From positions 31,698 to 95,697 of the forward strand of contig CAMXAU010000010.1 of assembly GCA_947179325.1 (NCBI GenBank): 64,000 nucleotides of DNA, written 5' to 3'. Numbering within the stretch: the first letter of the stretch is position 1; the number at the start of each line of letters is the position of its first letter. The translations under genes and the position numbers were made by a program. The notes below the pieces were generated by a model. The model did no database searches and was not told the DNA's origin. It saw only the letters and a program-made list of their open reading frames with translations. This DNA is from an uncultured Bacteroidales bacterium (GTDB taxonomy: Bacteria; Bacteroidota; Bacteroidia; Bacteroidales; UBA932). Below are positions 17,734 through 27,758 of the stretch, one piece after another.

Positions 17734-19611
17734 ATGAAATTTTTTGACAGTATGAAATACTCAGCGAGAATATCACTATTGTCCGTATTGCTGGTTTCCT
17801 GCATCGGATGCAGCCTGGACATGCGCCCTGACGGACGCCTGACATACGACGAGCTGTTCAGCAATCCAGACAGGACCCAGAAATATTTCAACAGCTGCCT
17901 TGGCTATATCACATCCACCGGCTTTACATTCGACGAGACGCTCCGTGCCTCGTTCTGCGATGAAGCCGAAGATTCCAAGGACCATGTAGACGGTGCAGTG
18001 ATGCAATGGTACAACGGCTACACCACACCGCTCAACAATCCGATAGAGGATGTGTGGACACATTATTTCAACGGGATACGCATGTGCAACAACATTATCG
18101 TAAACATGAGCGGCAACATAGACAGGACGGCTGACGGATTCATCCCCGCCAGGACCAAGGGATGGGTAGCCGAATGCTATGCCATCAGGGCGTTCTGCTA
18201 TCTCCAGCTTGTCAAGCGTTACGGAGGCGTCCCGATCATTGCTGAAGTCCAGGATGAAGGCCATGACTATTCCAGCGACACGAGACACTCTTTCGAAGAA
18301 TGCACCGACCAGATAATCTCCGACTGCCGCAAAGCCCTGGAGCTGCGCACAACCGGAGAGGATGTCAGCAGCGGCTATGGACTCAGGTGGACCGTCGGGA
18401 ACATAACAGAACCGACCTGTGCCTTTGTCTATGCAGTGATGTCACAGGCTGCCCTCTATGCGGCAAGCCCGCTTTGGTATGAAGCTGGCAGCAGATACAC
18501 ATGGGACTATGTCGCCGGGATAACGAAAGAGGCTCTGGACGCATGTCTGGGGAACGGCTTTGAGCTGTACAGCTCAAGTTCTGTCTCCGATGCCTACTGC
18601 CCATACGACCAGTATTTCCTCATAGCCTCGACCGGCATCGGCATGTCGAACGACAAGGAAACGATTTTCCAGTCATCCAAGAGATCCAGCGTATGGAGCA
18701 AAGCCGGTCTCCCGAGCACTTCCGGGTCTGAGAAAGCCGGCCCTTGCCCGTCCCAGGAACTGGTTGACAGCTATGAGATGGCCAACGGCGAGCCTGTACT
18801 TGACCTTTCAAGGCCGTATAATGATGAAGAGCACCTTGACCCAAACTACAATCCGGGCAGCGGATATGACCCCAATGACCCATATGCAGGCAGGGACCCA
18901 CGCTTCTATGCCTCAATCTATTACAACGGGGCCAGGAGATACTGGGCATCCAATGACAATACGGTTGTCGAGACATTTGTGGACGGCAAGGTGAGAGACG
19001 GGGCCGACGCACTTTCCACTGACCCTACAGTCATAAGGAATACAAGAACCGGATATTATCTGAGGAAGTTCAACCACCATAAATCAGGAGTGACGAGCGA
19101 CAGGGACGGATATATGAGAGTCTTCCGTCTTGCTGAGCTTTACCTCAACTTTGCAGAGGCTGCAAACAGCTCCAAGGGGCCAGACGCAAAGATAGCTTCA
19201 AGCGTAAGCGGCAGTACACCGATGTCTGCACGTGAAGCTGTCAATGTGATACGTGCCCGTGTAGGAATGCCTGCGTTTCCGGAGGGGATGACACAGAGTG
19301 AATTCGAGCTTAAATACCGCAACGAAAGACGTGTGGAGCTTGCATTCGAGGAACATCGTTTCTTTGATGTCCGCCGCTGGAAGCTCCTTTCCTTGACAGA
19401 CAGGTTCGTCACAGGCATGAAGGCAGAGGTCACCGGCTGGTCTGCACCTGACCAGGGGGCCGCGGTCCCTCTCGGGTTCAGGTACACAAGGTTCAAGCTG
19501 GGAGACAGGAGCTGCGCTGAGGACAAGTATCTCATGTATCCTGTGAATCAGGCAGAAGCCGACAAGATGGAACGTCTTACCGGAACATCCTGGCAGAATC
19601 CAGGGTGGTAA
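17734..19611 (+). CDS. SusD-family glycan-binding lipoprotein (second pair)
   Basis: Partner of the short SusC upstream, 625 residues. The signal ends at a lipobox (SVLLVSCIGCSLDMRPDG); either Cys could be lipidated. SusD hallmarks follow: LTYDELFSNPDRTQKYFNSC, ECYAIRAFCYLQLVKRYGGVPII, the loop around NPGSGYDPNDPYAGRDPRFYA, and RNERRVELAFEEHRFFDVRRW near the end. It terminates SWQNPGW like the first SusD. Sited 5 bases after susC2 and 19 bases before the GH3-GH78 gene, it is clearly in the same operon. Confidence 0.94.
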   Translation: MKFFDSMKYSARISLLSVLLVSCIGCSLDMRPDGRLTYDELFSNPDRTQKYFNSCLGYITSTGFTFDETLRASFCDEAEDSKDHVDGAVMQWYNGYTTPLNNPIEDVWTHYFNGIRMCNNIIVNMSGNIDRTADGFIPARTKGWVAECYAIRAFCYLQLVKRYGGVPIIAEVQDEGHDYSSDTRHSFEECTDQIISDCRKALELRTTGEDVSSGYGLRWTVGNITEPTCAFVYAVMSQAALYAASPLWYEAGSRYTWDYVAGITKEALDACLGNGFELYSSSSVSDAYCPYDQYFLIASTGIGMSNDKETIFQSSKRSSVWSKAGLPSTSGSEKAGPCPSQELVDSYEMANGEPVLDLSRPYNDEEHLDPNYNPGSGYDPNDPYAGRDPRFYASIYYNGARRYWASNDNTVVETFVDGKVRDGADALSTDPTVIRNTRTGYYLRKFNHHKSGVTSDRDGYMRVFRLAELYLNFAEAANSSKGPDAKIASSVSGSTPMSAREAVNVIRARVGMPAFPEGMTQSEFELKYRNERRVELAFEEHRFFDVRRWKLLSLTDRFVTGMKAEVTGWSAPDQGAAVPLGFRYTRFKLGDRSCAEDKYLMYPVNQAEADKMERLTGTSWQNPGW

Positions 19612-19630
19612 TCTTAAAACCTATACTATT

Positions 19631-22600
19631 ATGAATCTGCTGGCACTCATCTCAAGTGTATTTATAATGACTGCTCCTGCGAAGGCACTGCCTCCTATGG
19701 AGCATTTTGTAGACAGCCTGATGTCGAAAATGACAATCCAGGAGAAAATAGGACAGCTCAATCTCTGCGGAGCCGGTGACATAGACACCGGCCCTGTAGT
19801 GCAGAGCGACATTGCAGGCCGTCTCAGAAACGGTGAAGTGGGAGGAATCATGAGCCTTATCGGGGTCGAGAAGGTCAGGAAACTACAGGAAATAGCTGTA
19901 AATGACACAAGGCTGGGAATACCTCTCCTGTTCGGGATGGATGTCATCCACGGATACCAGACCATGTTCCCGATTCCGCTTGCCATGTCATGCAGCTGGA
20001 ACGTGGATGCAGTCCGGAAGATGGCAGAGATTTCAGCCAGGGAGGCAACGGCTGACGGTGTGTGCTGGGTATTCTCCCCCATGGTGGACATCTCCAGGGA
20101 TGCAAGGTGGGGAAGATTCTCCGAAGGGTTCGGGGAAGATGTATTCCTGGCATCCCGCATGGCGGAAGCTATGGTGCAGGGCTACCAGGGAGACGGGAGA
20201 TATGAAGATGACGAGCATGTAATGGCCTGTGTAAAGCATTTTGCCCTCTACGGCGCCCCTGACGCAGGAAGGGACTATAACACCGTAGACATGAGCAGGA
20301 TACGCATGTACAACGAATACTTCCCGACATACAAGGCGGCCGTGGATGCAGGAGCAGGCAGCGTAATGACGTCCTTCAATGTGGTGGAAGGCGTGCCGGC
20401 TACCGGCAACAGATGGCTTCTCACCGATGTGCTCCGCAACGAGTGGGGCTTCCGTGGGATGACTGTCAGCGACGCAAGCTCCATTGCGGAAATGTCTGCC
20501 CACGGAATGGGGGACAATGCAGACGTTTCTGCCCTTGCACTGAACGCCGGCCTGGACATGGACCTCGGTTCGGAGTCATATACGAGAAATCTCGCCCGTC
20601 TTGTCGAGGAAGGCAGAGTGTCTGAAGATGCAATAGACAATGCCTGCCGCCATATACTTGAAGCAAAGTACAGGCTCGGGATATTCGAGGACCCGTACAG
20701 ATACTGCAGCCTGTCACGCCCAGAGAAAGACATATATACAGACGAGAACCGCAAGTTCGCCGCCGGGCTGGCAGCGGAGTCCATGGTGCTGCTCAAGAAC
20801 GAAGGCAACCTGCTGCCTCTTGAGAAAAAAGGGAAGATAGCCCTTATCGGGCCTGTACTTACCGACACCAAGGAGATGCAGGGCACATGGAGCTATCCCG
20901 GCAGGCCGGACAGATATACTTCAATACTCGACTGTTTCCGCGAAACTGTGGGACACAAGGCCGAAATCATCTATGCCAGAGGAGCCGGATTTGAGGACGG
21001 GAGCAATCCTTCCGCCGTATCCAACTATCTGATGGACAAGGGACCCGGATTCAGGTTTGAGCCAGGGACCAGCCAGGAGATGGACGAGGCCGTAGCCGCA
21101 GCCGGACAGGCAGATGTCATAGTCGCCTTCCTCGGGGAACATGAGATGATGAGCGGAGAAGCAAGCAGCCGGACAAAGCTGGAAATGCCTGCTGCCCACA
21201 GGAAACTTCTTGAAAGGCTCCTGGACACAGGAAAGCCTGTAGTCCTGGTCTATTTCGCAGGCCGCCCTGTCGTCATGGAATGGGAGAACAGCCATGTACC
21301 GGCAATCCTCAACGCATGGTTCCCGGGAAGTGAATCAGGCAAGGCACTTGCCGACATCATCTTCGGTGAGGTATGCCCTTCAGGGAAGCTTACCGCATCA
21401 TTCCCGAGGACAGAAGGACAGATTCCACTTCACTACGACTGCCTGCCTACAGGACGTCCAGCACCGGAGGACGGCTCGTTCTACAAATGGTCAAGCAACT
21501 ATCTGGATGTGAGGAACTCCCCTCTGTTCCCGTTCGGCTACGGATTATCCTATACATCATTCGCATACAGCGACATGAAACTGTCTTCAGATGTTCTGCA
21601 TCCAGGGGAGACACTTAAGGTTTCGGTCACTGTGACAAACACAGGCGACTATGACGCAAAAGAGACCGTGCAGCTCTATATTAGAGATCCTGTAGCCAGC
21701 ATTTCCCGCCCTGTCAAGCAGCTCAAGGGATTTGAAAAGATATTCCTCAGGAAAGGCGAATCCGCCACGGTGACATTCAGTCTCAGCACGGAAGACCTCG
21801 GGTTCTACAACAGCTCCCTCGACTTTGTCTGCGAACCGGGAGAGTTCCTTGTAATGACCGGGCCTGACAGCATGAACCTTACCACTATGAAGTTCAGGGT
21901 AGCAGAAAGGCGCAACGGTGAATTCCGCCTGGAGAATCTCATGGTAGAGCATATGTCATCTCCTGAAGGCATAGACGAGCCTGCCCCTGAGTTCTCATGG
22001 AGGATAGCATCAGACATGCGCTCAGTGGTCCAGACAGGATATGAGCTTCAGGTGGCATCTACAGAAAAGGCCCTTTCTTCCGGACCGTACATGATGTCCA
22101 CCGGCTTCGTATCCGCAGATGACATGAAGGCAGTATATTCAGGGGAGCCACTTGTCCCGGGCAAGGAATATTTCTGGAGAATTAAAGTCAGCACCAACAT
22201 TGGCGAAGGCAAGTGGAGCCGTCCTGAACGTTTCAGCACCGGGCTGACACCTGACCGCTGGAGTGCCTCATGGATCAGCCTTGAATCCATGAACAATCCC
22301 GGAGAGACCAAGGACAGCCTGCACACCAGGCTTGCAGCAAGATATCTAAGAAAGGAATTCTCATCCAGGAGGAGCAATGTGACACGGGCCATGCTCTATA
22401 TAAGCGGCCTTGGGACATACCAGGCATACATAAACGGCAAGCCTGTCAGCAGCGACCTGCTTGCCCCGGCCATCACATATTACCCGGTGATGTCATATTA
22501 CAACACATATGACGTTACAGACCTTATCGGGAAAGGGAAGAACGCCATAGCCGTCATCCTCGGCAACGGCCGGTATTTCTGGCTGCGCGGCAGCGGAAAG

Positions 22601-24577
22601 CCGATTGCCGGCTTCGGAGTCCCGCGTCTTCTTGCCCAGCTTGAGATAGAATATGCTGACGGGACAAAGCAGACCATAGCCAGCAACGGGACCTGGAAAG
22701 TCACCGACAAAGGCCCCATCACCGCCAACAATGAATATGACGGCGAACAATACGACATGAGGAAGGAGTTTCCGGGATGGGACAGGCCTGGCTTCAATGA
22801 CAGGAAGTGGCAGGCCGCAGATGTCGTCCCGTCACCATGCAAAGAACTGAGTTCGCAGCCATGCCCGTCAATCCGCGTGATGGAGACAATCCATCCCATT
22901 GACATTAAATGCATCGCCCCCGGCAGATACATAGCGGACATGGGACAGAATATGGTGGGACGGCTCAGGGCAGATTTCTCAGCAGCCGCAGACAGGCCTG
23001 TTACATTCAGATTTGCCGAGACACTGGCTTCTGACGGGACATTGTACCTGGACAATCTGCGGTCTGCAGAGGTGACAGACACATTCATCCCTTCGGAAGA
23101 CGGACGTTTCAGCTGGAAACCGATATTCGTATATCACGGCTTCCGCTATGTGGAGATTACAGGTGTCACAGAAGCGCCTGAGGCAGAGGACCTCCATGGC
23201 GAAGTGATGTACGATGACATGAAGACCACCGGTACATTCAGCACATCCGACCCCGTAATCAATGCCGTCTACAGGAATTCCTATTGGGGCATAAGGGGGA
23301 ACTACAGGAATATGCCGACGGACTGCCCCCAGAGGGATGAACGGCACGGCTGGCTTGGAGACCGGGCCACAAGCAGCAGCGGGGAATGCTACATTTTCGA
23401 CAACAGCCTGATGTACGGGAAGTGGCTCCAGGACATAGAGGACTCCCAACGTGAGGACGGCAGCATTTCCGTTGTCTCGCCGCGTTTCTGGACCGACTAT
23501 GCAGACGATGTCACATGGTCTTCAGCATATATCTACGTGGCTGACATGCTCTACAGGCAGTTTGGACAGACAAGATGCCTGCACAGGCATTACAGTTCAA
23601 TGAAACGCTGGATTGATTTCATCAGGATACACTACATAAGGGACGGCATCGTGACAAGGGACGTCTTCAATGACTGGTGCCTGCCGCCTGAGTCTCCTGA
23701 AATAATCGTTTCCAACGACCCTGAAAGACGGTCGGAAGGACGTATCCTCAGCAGCACTGTCTTCTATGACCTTCTGCATATAATGTGCAAATTCGCGGAA
23801 CTCACCGGACATGGCGAGGACATTCCTTACTACCAGTCCCTGGCTTCAGCAATGAAGGACTCGCTGAACAGGACATTCTTTGACTACAGCACAGCCGGCT
23901 ATGCAAACAATACCGTTACCGGCAATCTCATGGCACTGTTCTACGGCCTTGTCCCAGAAGGGTACGAAGACAAGGTGTATGCGAACATCATAGACAAGAT
24001 CAACAAGGAATGGGACGGTCATCTGAGCACAGGTGTTGTCGGGGCAAGACAGCTCATGCGCGGGCTTACACGCTCCGGCGGCAGTGACATCGCATTCTCC
24101 ATAGCCTCCATGGACACTTATCCAAGCTGGGGCTACATGGCAGCAAGAGGCGCGACTACAATATGGGAGCTATGGAACGGGGATACAGCTGCCCCTGACA
24201 TGAATTCCGGCAACCATGTAATGCTTCTCGGGGACCTGATAATATGGTATTACGAAGACCTCGCCGGAATCAGGAATGCACAAGGCTCAACAGGATTCCG
24301 CCATATAGAGATGAAGCCATGTTTTCCGGAAGGCCTGGAGCATGTGGACGCATCATACGATTCCATATCAGGTCTCATAAGGAGCAGCTGGTCCCGTGCA
24401 GGAGAAGGCTTCAGATGGGACATTACAGTACCGGCAAACTGCAGTGCATCAGTATGGCTGCCTAAACGCCTTCTCCCGGAATGCCCGTCTGAAACTGAGG
24501 GGATAAAGTACATAAGGGAAGAGAACGGCTATTGGGTGGCAGAAGTTTCATCAGGCAATTATACTTTCGTAAAATGA
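19631..24577 (+). CDS. GH3-GH78 fusion: predicted beta-glucosidase plus alpha-L-rhamnosidase
   Basis: Single 1648-residue secreted polypeptide with two complete enzymes. Signal peptide MNLLALISSVFIMTAPAKA. Residues about 25-755 are GH3: the active-site segment KHFALYGAPDAGRDYN, the nucleophile Asp281 in MTVSDASS, a C-terminal alpha/beta domain (VLLKNEGNLLPLEKKGKIAL, SGEASSRTKLEMP) and a fibronectin-like domain (VTVTNTGDYDAKETVQLYI). From about residue 762 it reads as the start of a GH78 rhamnosidase (HMSSPEGIDEPAPEFSWRI) and continues with the catalytic barrel motif NMPTDCPQRDERHGWLGD (Glu1237) and TIWELWNGDT (Glu1513). Each half matches a normal stand-alone enzyme in length. Working together they could take terminal rhamnose and then glucose from a rhamnosyl-glucoside. 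The stop overlaps the next start as ATGA. Confidence 0.93.
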   Translation: MNLLALISSVFIMTAPAKALPPMEHFVDSLMSKMTIQEKIGQLNLCGAGDIDTGPVVQSDIAGRLRNGEVGGIMSLIGVEKVRKLQEIAVNDTRLGIPLLFGMDVIHGYQTMFPIPLAMSCSWNVDAVRKMAEISAREATADGVCWVFSPMVDISRDARWGRFSEGFGEDVFLASRMAEAMVQGYQGDGRYEDDEHVMACVKHFALYGAPDAGRDYNTVDMSRIRMYNEYFPTYKAAVDAGAGSVMTSFNVVEGVPATGNRWLLTDVLRNEWGFRGMTVSDASSIAEMSAHGMGDNADVSALALNAGLDMDLGSESYTRNLARLVEEGRVSEDAIDNACRHILEAKYRLGIFEDPYRYCSLSRPEKDIYTDENRKFAAGLAAESMVLLKNEGNLLPLEKKGKIALIGPVLTDTKEMQGTWSYPGRPDRYTSILDCFRETVGHKAEIIYARGAGFEDGSNPSAVSNYLMDKGPGFRFEPGTSQEMDEAVAAAGQADVIVAFLGEHEMMSGEASSRTKLEMPAAHRKLLERLLDTGKPVVLVYFAGRPVVMEWENSHVPAILNAWFPGSESGKALADIIFGEVCPSGKLTASFPRTEGQIPLHYDCLPTGRPAPEDGSFYKWSSNYLDVRNSPLFPFGYGLSYTSFAYSDMKLSSDVLHPGETLKVSVTVTNTGDYDAKETVQLYIRDPVASISRPVKQLKGFEKIFLRKGESATVTFSLSTEDLGFYNSSLDFVCEPGEFLVMTGPDSMNLTTMKFRVAERRNGEFRLENLMVEHMSSPEGIDEPAPEFSWRIASDMRSVVQTGYELQVASTEKALSSGPYMMSTGFVSADDMKAVYSGEPLVPGKEYFWRIKVSTNIGEGKWSRPERFSTGLTPDRWSASWISLESMNNPGETKDSLHTRLAARYLRKEFSSRRSNVTRAMLYISGLGTYQAYINGKPVSSDLLAPAITYYPVMSYYNTYDVTDLIGKGKNAIAVILGNGRYFWLRGSGKPIAGFGVPRLLAQLEIEYADGTKQTIASNGTWKVTDKGPITANNEYDGEQYDMRKEFPGWDRPGFNDRKWQAADVVPSPCKELSSQPCPSIRVMETIHPIDIKCIAPGRYIADMGQNMVGRLRADFSAAADRPVTFRFAETLASDGTLYLDNLRSAEVTDTFIPSEDGRFSWKPIFVYHGFRYVEITGVTEAPEAEDLHGEVMYDDMKTTGTFSTSDPVINAVYRNSYWGIRGNYRNMPTDCPQRDERHGWLGDRATSSSGECYIFDNSLMYGKWLQDIEDSQREDGSISVVSPRFWTDYADDVTWSSAYIYVADMLYRQFGQTRCLHRHYSSMKRWIDFIRIHYIRDGIVTRDVFNDWCLPPESPEIIVSNDPERRSEGRILSSTVFYDLLHIMCKFAELTGHGEDIPYYQSLASAMKDSLNRTFFDYSTAGYANNTVTGNLMALFYGLVPEGYEDKVYANIIDKINKEWDGHLSTGVVGARQLMRGLTRSGGSDIAFSIASMDTYPSWGYMAARGATTIWELWNGDTAAPDMNSGNHVMLLGDLIIWYYEDLAGIRNAQGSTGFRHIEMKPCFPEGLEHVDASYDSISGLIRSSWSRAGEGFRWDITVPANCSASVWLPKRLLPECPSETEGIKYIREENGYWVAEVSSGNYTFVK

Positions 24578-27500
24578 ATACATTGAAAAATATATTTTCG
24601 GGGATACTGTTTTCCGCCATAGCGGCCGTAATCGTCTGCTCATGCAGCGGGGACATGTCCCGCGACAGGCTCAAACGCGCTTTCGAGGAGATTCCGGACA
24701 CTGTCAGGACAAGCATATACTGGCACTGGATTTCCGGAAACATCACGAAAGAAGGGGTTGTCGCAGACCTGGAGTCAATGAAGGAAGAAGGCATCAACAG
24801 AGTCTTCATTGCCAATATAGGGCTCAGTCCCGAGGAGGCCCCGACCGGACCTGTGCGCCTCTTCAGTGAAGAATGGTGGGAGATTCTCCATGCCGCACTA
24901 AAAAAGGCAGGCGAGCTTGATATAGAGATCGGGATATTCAACTGCCCAGGATGGAGCCAGGCCGGAGGGCCATGGATTGGACCGGAAAAGTCTATGCGGA
25001 GGATAGCATCCACTTCAGTCTCAATAAGAGGGGGACAGAAGATATCATTGGACCTGCCGGCAGGACATGATGATTTCCAGGACGTGCGTGTGCTTGCCTA
25101 CCCGTCATTTGAAGGATCCGCCGCGACATTGACAGAAAACGCCCATGTTTCGGGAGAGGGGACATTCCACTTCCATTCTGATGACGAAATCACCCTTAGG
25201 AGCATAGTCTGCATGACATCTGAACATCCCATAGTGTGCCGCGGCATCCTCAGCGTAAAAGAAGACGGAGCCTACAGACAGGTCAAGGAGTTCCTCATAG
25301 ACAGGCGCAATCCTATGCTCATAGTTGGATTCGACCCGTATGCCCCTGTAGCCATATCCATCCCTGATGTCAGAGGCAGGGATTTCAAGGTGGATATCCT
25401 TGGCATGAATCCCGGAGCGGCTGTCACGGGCGTATCCGTGTCAGAAAAGCCTGTAGTCGACAGCTATGCGGAAAAGACCATGGCGAAGATGTACCATTCC
25501 CCTCTCCCCTATTGGAAGGAATACCAGTGGCCAGCCTCACCGGAGCCTTGCTCAAGTGAATTTACAGTCAGGAAATCATCCGTCATCGACATTTCCGGCT
25601 GCCTTGCAGACGACAGGCTTGAATGGGATGCCCCTGAAGGGAACTGGACAGTCGTCCGCTACGGCATGGTACCTACACGTACAGTAAACAATCCGGCACT
25701 TGCCGACGGTACGGGGCTGGAAGTGGACAAGATGAGCAAGGAGCATCTCCGTGACCATTTCGATGCATTCATAGGCGAGATATACAAGAGAATCCCGGCA
25801 AAAGACAGACGTACATGGAAGGTTGTGGTCGCTGACAGCTACGAGGTCGGAGGACAGAATTTCACAGATGATTTCCTGGAGTCCTTTGAAAAGAGATATG
25901 GATACAGTGCTCTGCCGTTCCTGCCTGTATATGACGGGGTTGTGGTGGAGAGCGAGGATGCTTCAGACCGGTTTCTCTGGGACATGAGACGCTTTGTTGC
26001 AGACCGTCTTTCGTATGACCATATAGGCGCAATGACCGCAATGAGCCATGAATACGGCATGACCACATGGCTTGAGAATTACGGCCACTGGGGCTTCATG
26101 GGCGAATTTCTCCAGTATGGAGGGCAGGCCGATGAGGTTGCAGGCGAATTCTGGAGCGAAGGAGAGCTGGGAGATGTCGAGAACAGGGCCGCATCATCAT
26201 GTGCACACATCTACGGGAAACGGAAAGTATATTCCGAGTCTTTCACATGCGGAGGATATGCGTACAGCCGTTATCCGCAGCTTATGAAGCAACGCGGAGA
26301 CAGGTTTTTCGCTGAAGGAATCAACAGCACCCTGCTGCACGTGTACATTTCACAGGACAATGACACTCCAAGGCCGGGCCTGAATGCTCCATACGGCAAC
26401 GAATTCAACCGCTACAACACGTGGTATCCGTATCTCGACCTGTTTACGGACTACCTCAAGAGGTGCAACCTGATGCTGCAGCAGGGGCTGTATGTCGCCG
26501 ATGTCTGCTATTTCATTGGAGAGGACACCCCAAAGATGACGGGAATCACCGAGCCGGCACTTCCTTCGGGCTATCAGTTCGACTACATCAATGCAGAGGT
26601 GATAATGCGCGACATGCAGGTCCGGAACGGACGGCTTGTACTGCCGCATGGCACTTCATACAGGATAATGGTCCTGCCTCCACTTCAGACAATGCGTCCT
26701 GAACTTCTGGAAAAGATACGTGAACTGGTCAGAGACGGTGCAGTGATACTTGGTCCACGGCCTCTCAGGTCACCGAGCTATGAGAACTGGCCTGATGCAG
26801 ATATGCGTGTGAAGTCCATGGCTGATGAACTCTGGGGCGACGCCGACGGCATAGCTGTAAAATCAAACGGTTTCGGCAAAGGCAAGATCCTGTGCGGGAT
26901 GAACATGGAAGAGGCCCTGGAAGTGGCTGGCTGCGCTCCTGACTTTATCGCGCCGGACAGGACGCCTGTCGTCTATTGCCACAACAAGACATCCGTCATG
27001 GACATATATTTCATTGCAAACCAGTCTTCTGAGAAACAGGCGTTCACAGCCGGATTCAGGGTGGACGGCAAGGTTCCGGAGCTATGGAATCCAATGGACG
27101 GTCATGTACGGAAGCTGAGGAGCTATACCTGCGGAAACGGAATGACATCCGTTGACCTTGAGCTGGAACCTCTTGAAAGCGTATTCATTGTATTTGCCGA
27201 CAAAGCGAAACCCTCTTCCGTCCCTCAGGTATCAGGCACCGTAAGCAACTTCCCTGAGCCTGAAGTCCTGGCTACGGTTTCAGGTCCATGGACCCTTGCC
27301 TTCGACAATGAAATGGGCGGTCCGGAGGAGCCTGTCGTGACAGACAGCCTTTTCGACTGGAGCACAAGCGGAGACAGGGCGATAAGATATTATTCCGGAA
27401 CTGTAAGATATACGGCAGAAAAGGAAATCGCAGATGAGATATCCGGGAAACGCATCTACCTGAACCTTAATGACGTCTCGGCAATGGCGAGAGTAAAGAT

Positions 27501-27750
27501 AAACGGAGCTGAAGCCGGAGGAGTATGGAGCACACCATGGAAAGTTGACATCACCGGCATGCTTTCCCCGGGGCTGAACAGAATAGAGGTAGATGTAGTG
27601 AACACGTGGGTCAACAGGCTTGTCGGCGAAAGCTTCCTGCCAAACACAGAAAAGACCACATGGACTCCGAACAATCCATGGCATCAGGAGTCCGCATTGC
27701 AGAAGTCCGGGCTTATCGGCCCCGTAACTATAGAAATGACAGACATATAG
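24574..27750 (+). CDS. GH106 family alpha-L-rhamnosidase, lipoprotein
   Basis: Predicted rhamnosidase of 1058 residues. I start at 24574, where the ATG overlaps the previous stop (ATGA); this gives MNTLKNIFSGILFSAIAAVIVCSC with a lipobox at VCSC. The family-typical start follows (SIYWHWISGNITKEGVVADLESMKEEGI, FNCPGWSQAGGPWI), then the long catalytic region with DSYEVGGQNFTDDF and MTTWLENYGHWGFMGEF, and a C-terminal beta-sandwich with GPWTLAFDNEMGGPEEP and WTPNNPWHQESALQKSGLIGPV. GH106 enzymes cleave terminal alpha-L-rhamnose in pectic side chains. Its place next to a GH78 suggests two rhamnose linkages in the same substrate. Confidence 0.9.
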   Translation: MNTLKNIFSGILFSAIAAVIVCSCSGDMSRDRLKRAFEEIPDTVRTSIYWHWISGNITKEGVVADLESMKEEGINRVFIANIGLSPEEAPTGPVRLFSEEWWEILHAALKKAGELDIEIGIFNCPGWSQAGGPWIGPEKSMRRIASTSVSIRGGQKISLDLPAGHDDFQDVRVLAYPSFEGSAATLTENAHVSGEGTFHFHSDDEITLRSIVCMTSEHPIVCRGILSVKEDGAYRQVKEFLIDRRNPMLIVGFDPYAPVAISIPDVRGRDFKVDILGMNPGAAVTGVSVSEKPVVDSYAEKTMAKMYHSPLPYWKEYQWPASPEPCSSEFTVRKSSVIDISGCLADDRLEWDAPEGNWTVVRYGMVPTRTVNNPALADGTGLEVDKMSKEHLRDHFDAFIGEIYKRIPAKDRRTWKVVVADSYEVGGQNFTDDFLESFEKRYGYSALPFLPVYDGVVVESEDASDRFLWDMRRFVADRLSYDHIGAMTAMSHEYGMTTWLENYGHWGFMGEFLQYGGQADEVAGEFWSEGELGDVENRAASSCAHIYGKRKVYSESFTCGGYAYSRYPQLMKQRGDRFFAEGINSTLLHVYISQDNDTPRPGLNAPYGNEFNRYNTWYPYLDLFTDYLKRCNLMLQQGLYVADVCYFIGEDTPKMTGITEPALPSGYQFDYINAEVIMRDMQVRNGRLVLPHGTSYRIMVLPPLQTMRPELLEKIRELVRDGAVILGPRPLRSPSYENWPDADMRVKSMADELWGDADGIAVKSNGFGKGKILCGMNMEEALEVAGCAPDFIAPDRTPVVYCHNKTSVMDIYFIANQSSEKQAFTAGFRVDGKVPELWNPMDGHVRKLRSYTCGNGMTSVDLELEPLESVFIVFADKAKPSSVPQVSGTVSNFPEPEVLATVSGPWTLAFDNEMGGPEEPVVTDSLFDWSTSGDRAIRYYSGTVRYTAEKEIADEISGKRIYLNLNDVSAMARVKINGAEAGGVWSTPWKVDITGMLSPGLNRIEVDVVNTWVNRLVGESFLPNTEKTTWTPNNPWHQESALQKSGLIGPVTIEMTDI

Positions 27751-27758
27751 GCAACAAC

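Noticed and set aside
27606..27758. Longer N-terminus for the GH2 gene
   Set aside because: It would overlap about 145 bases of the GH106 gene and bury the signal peptide behind a highly charged extension.
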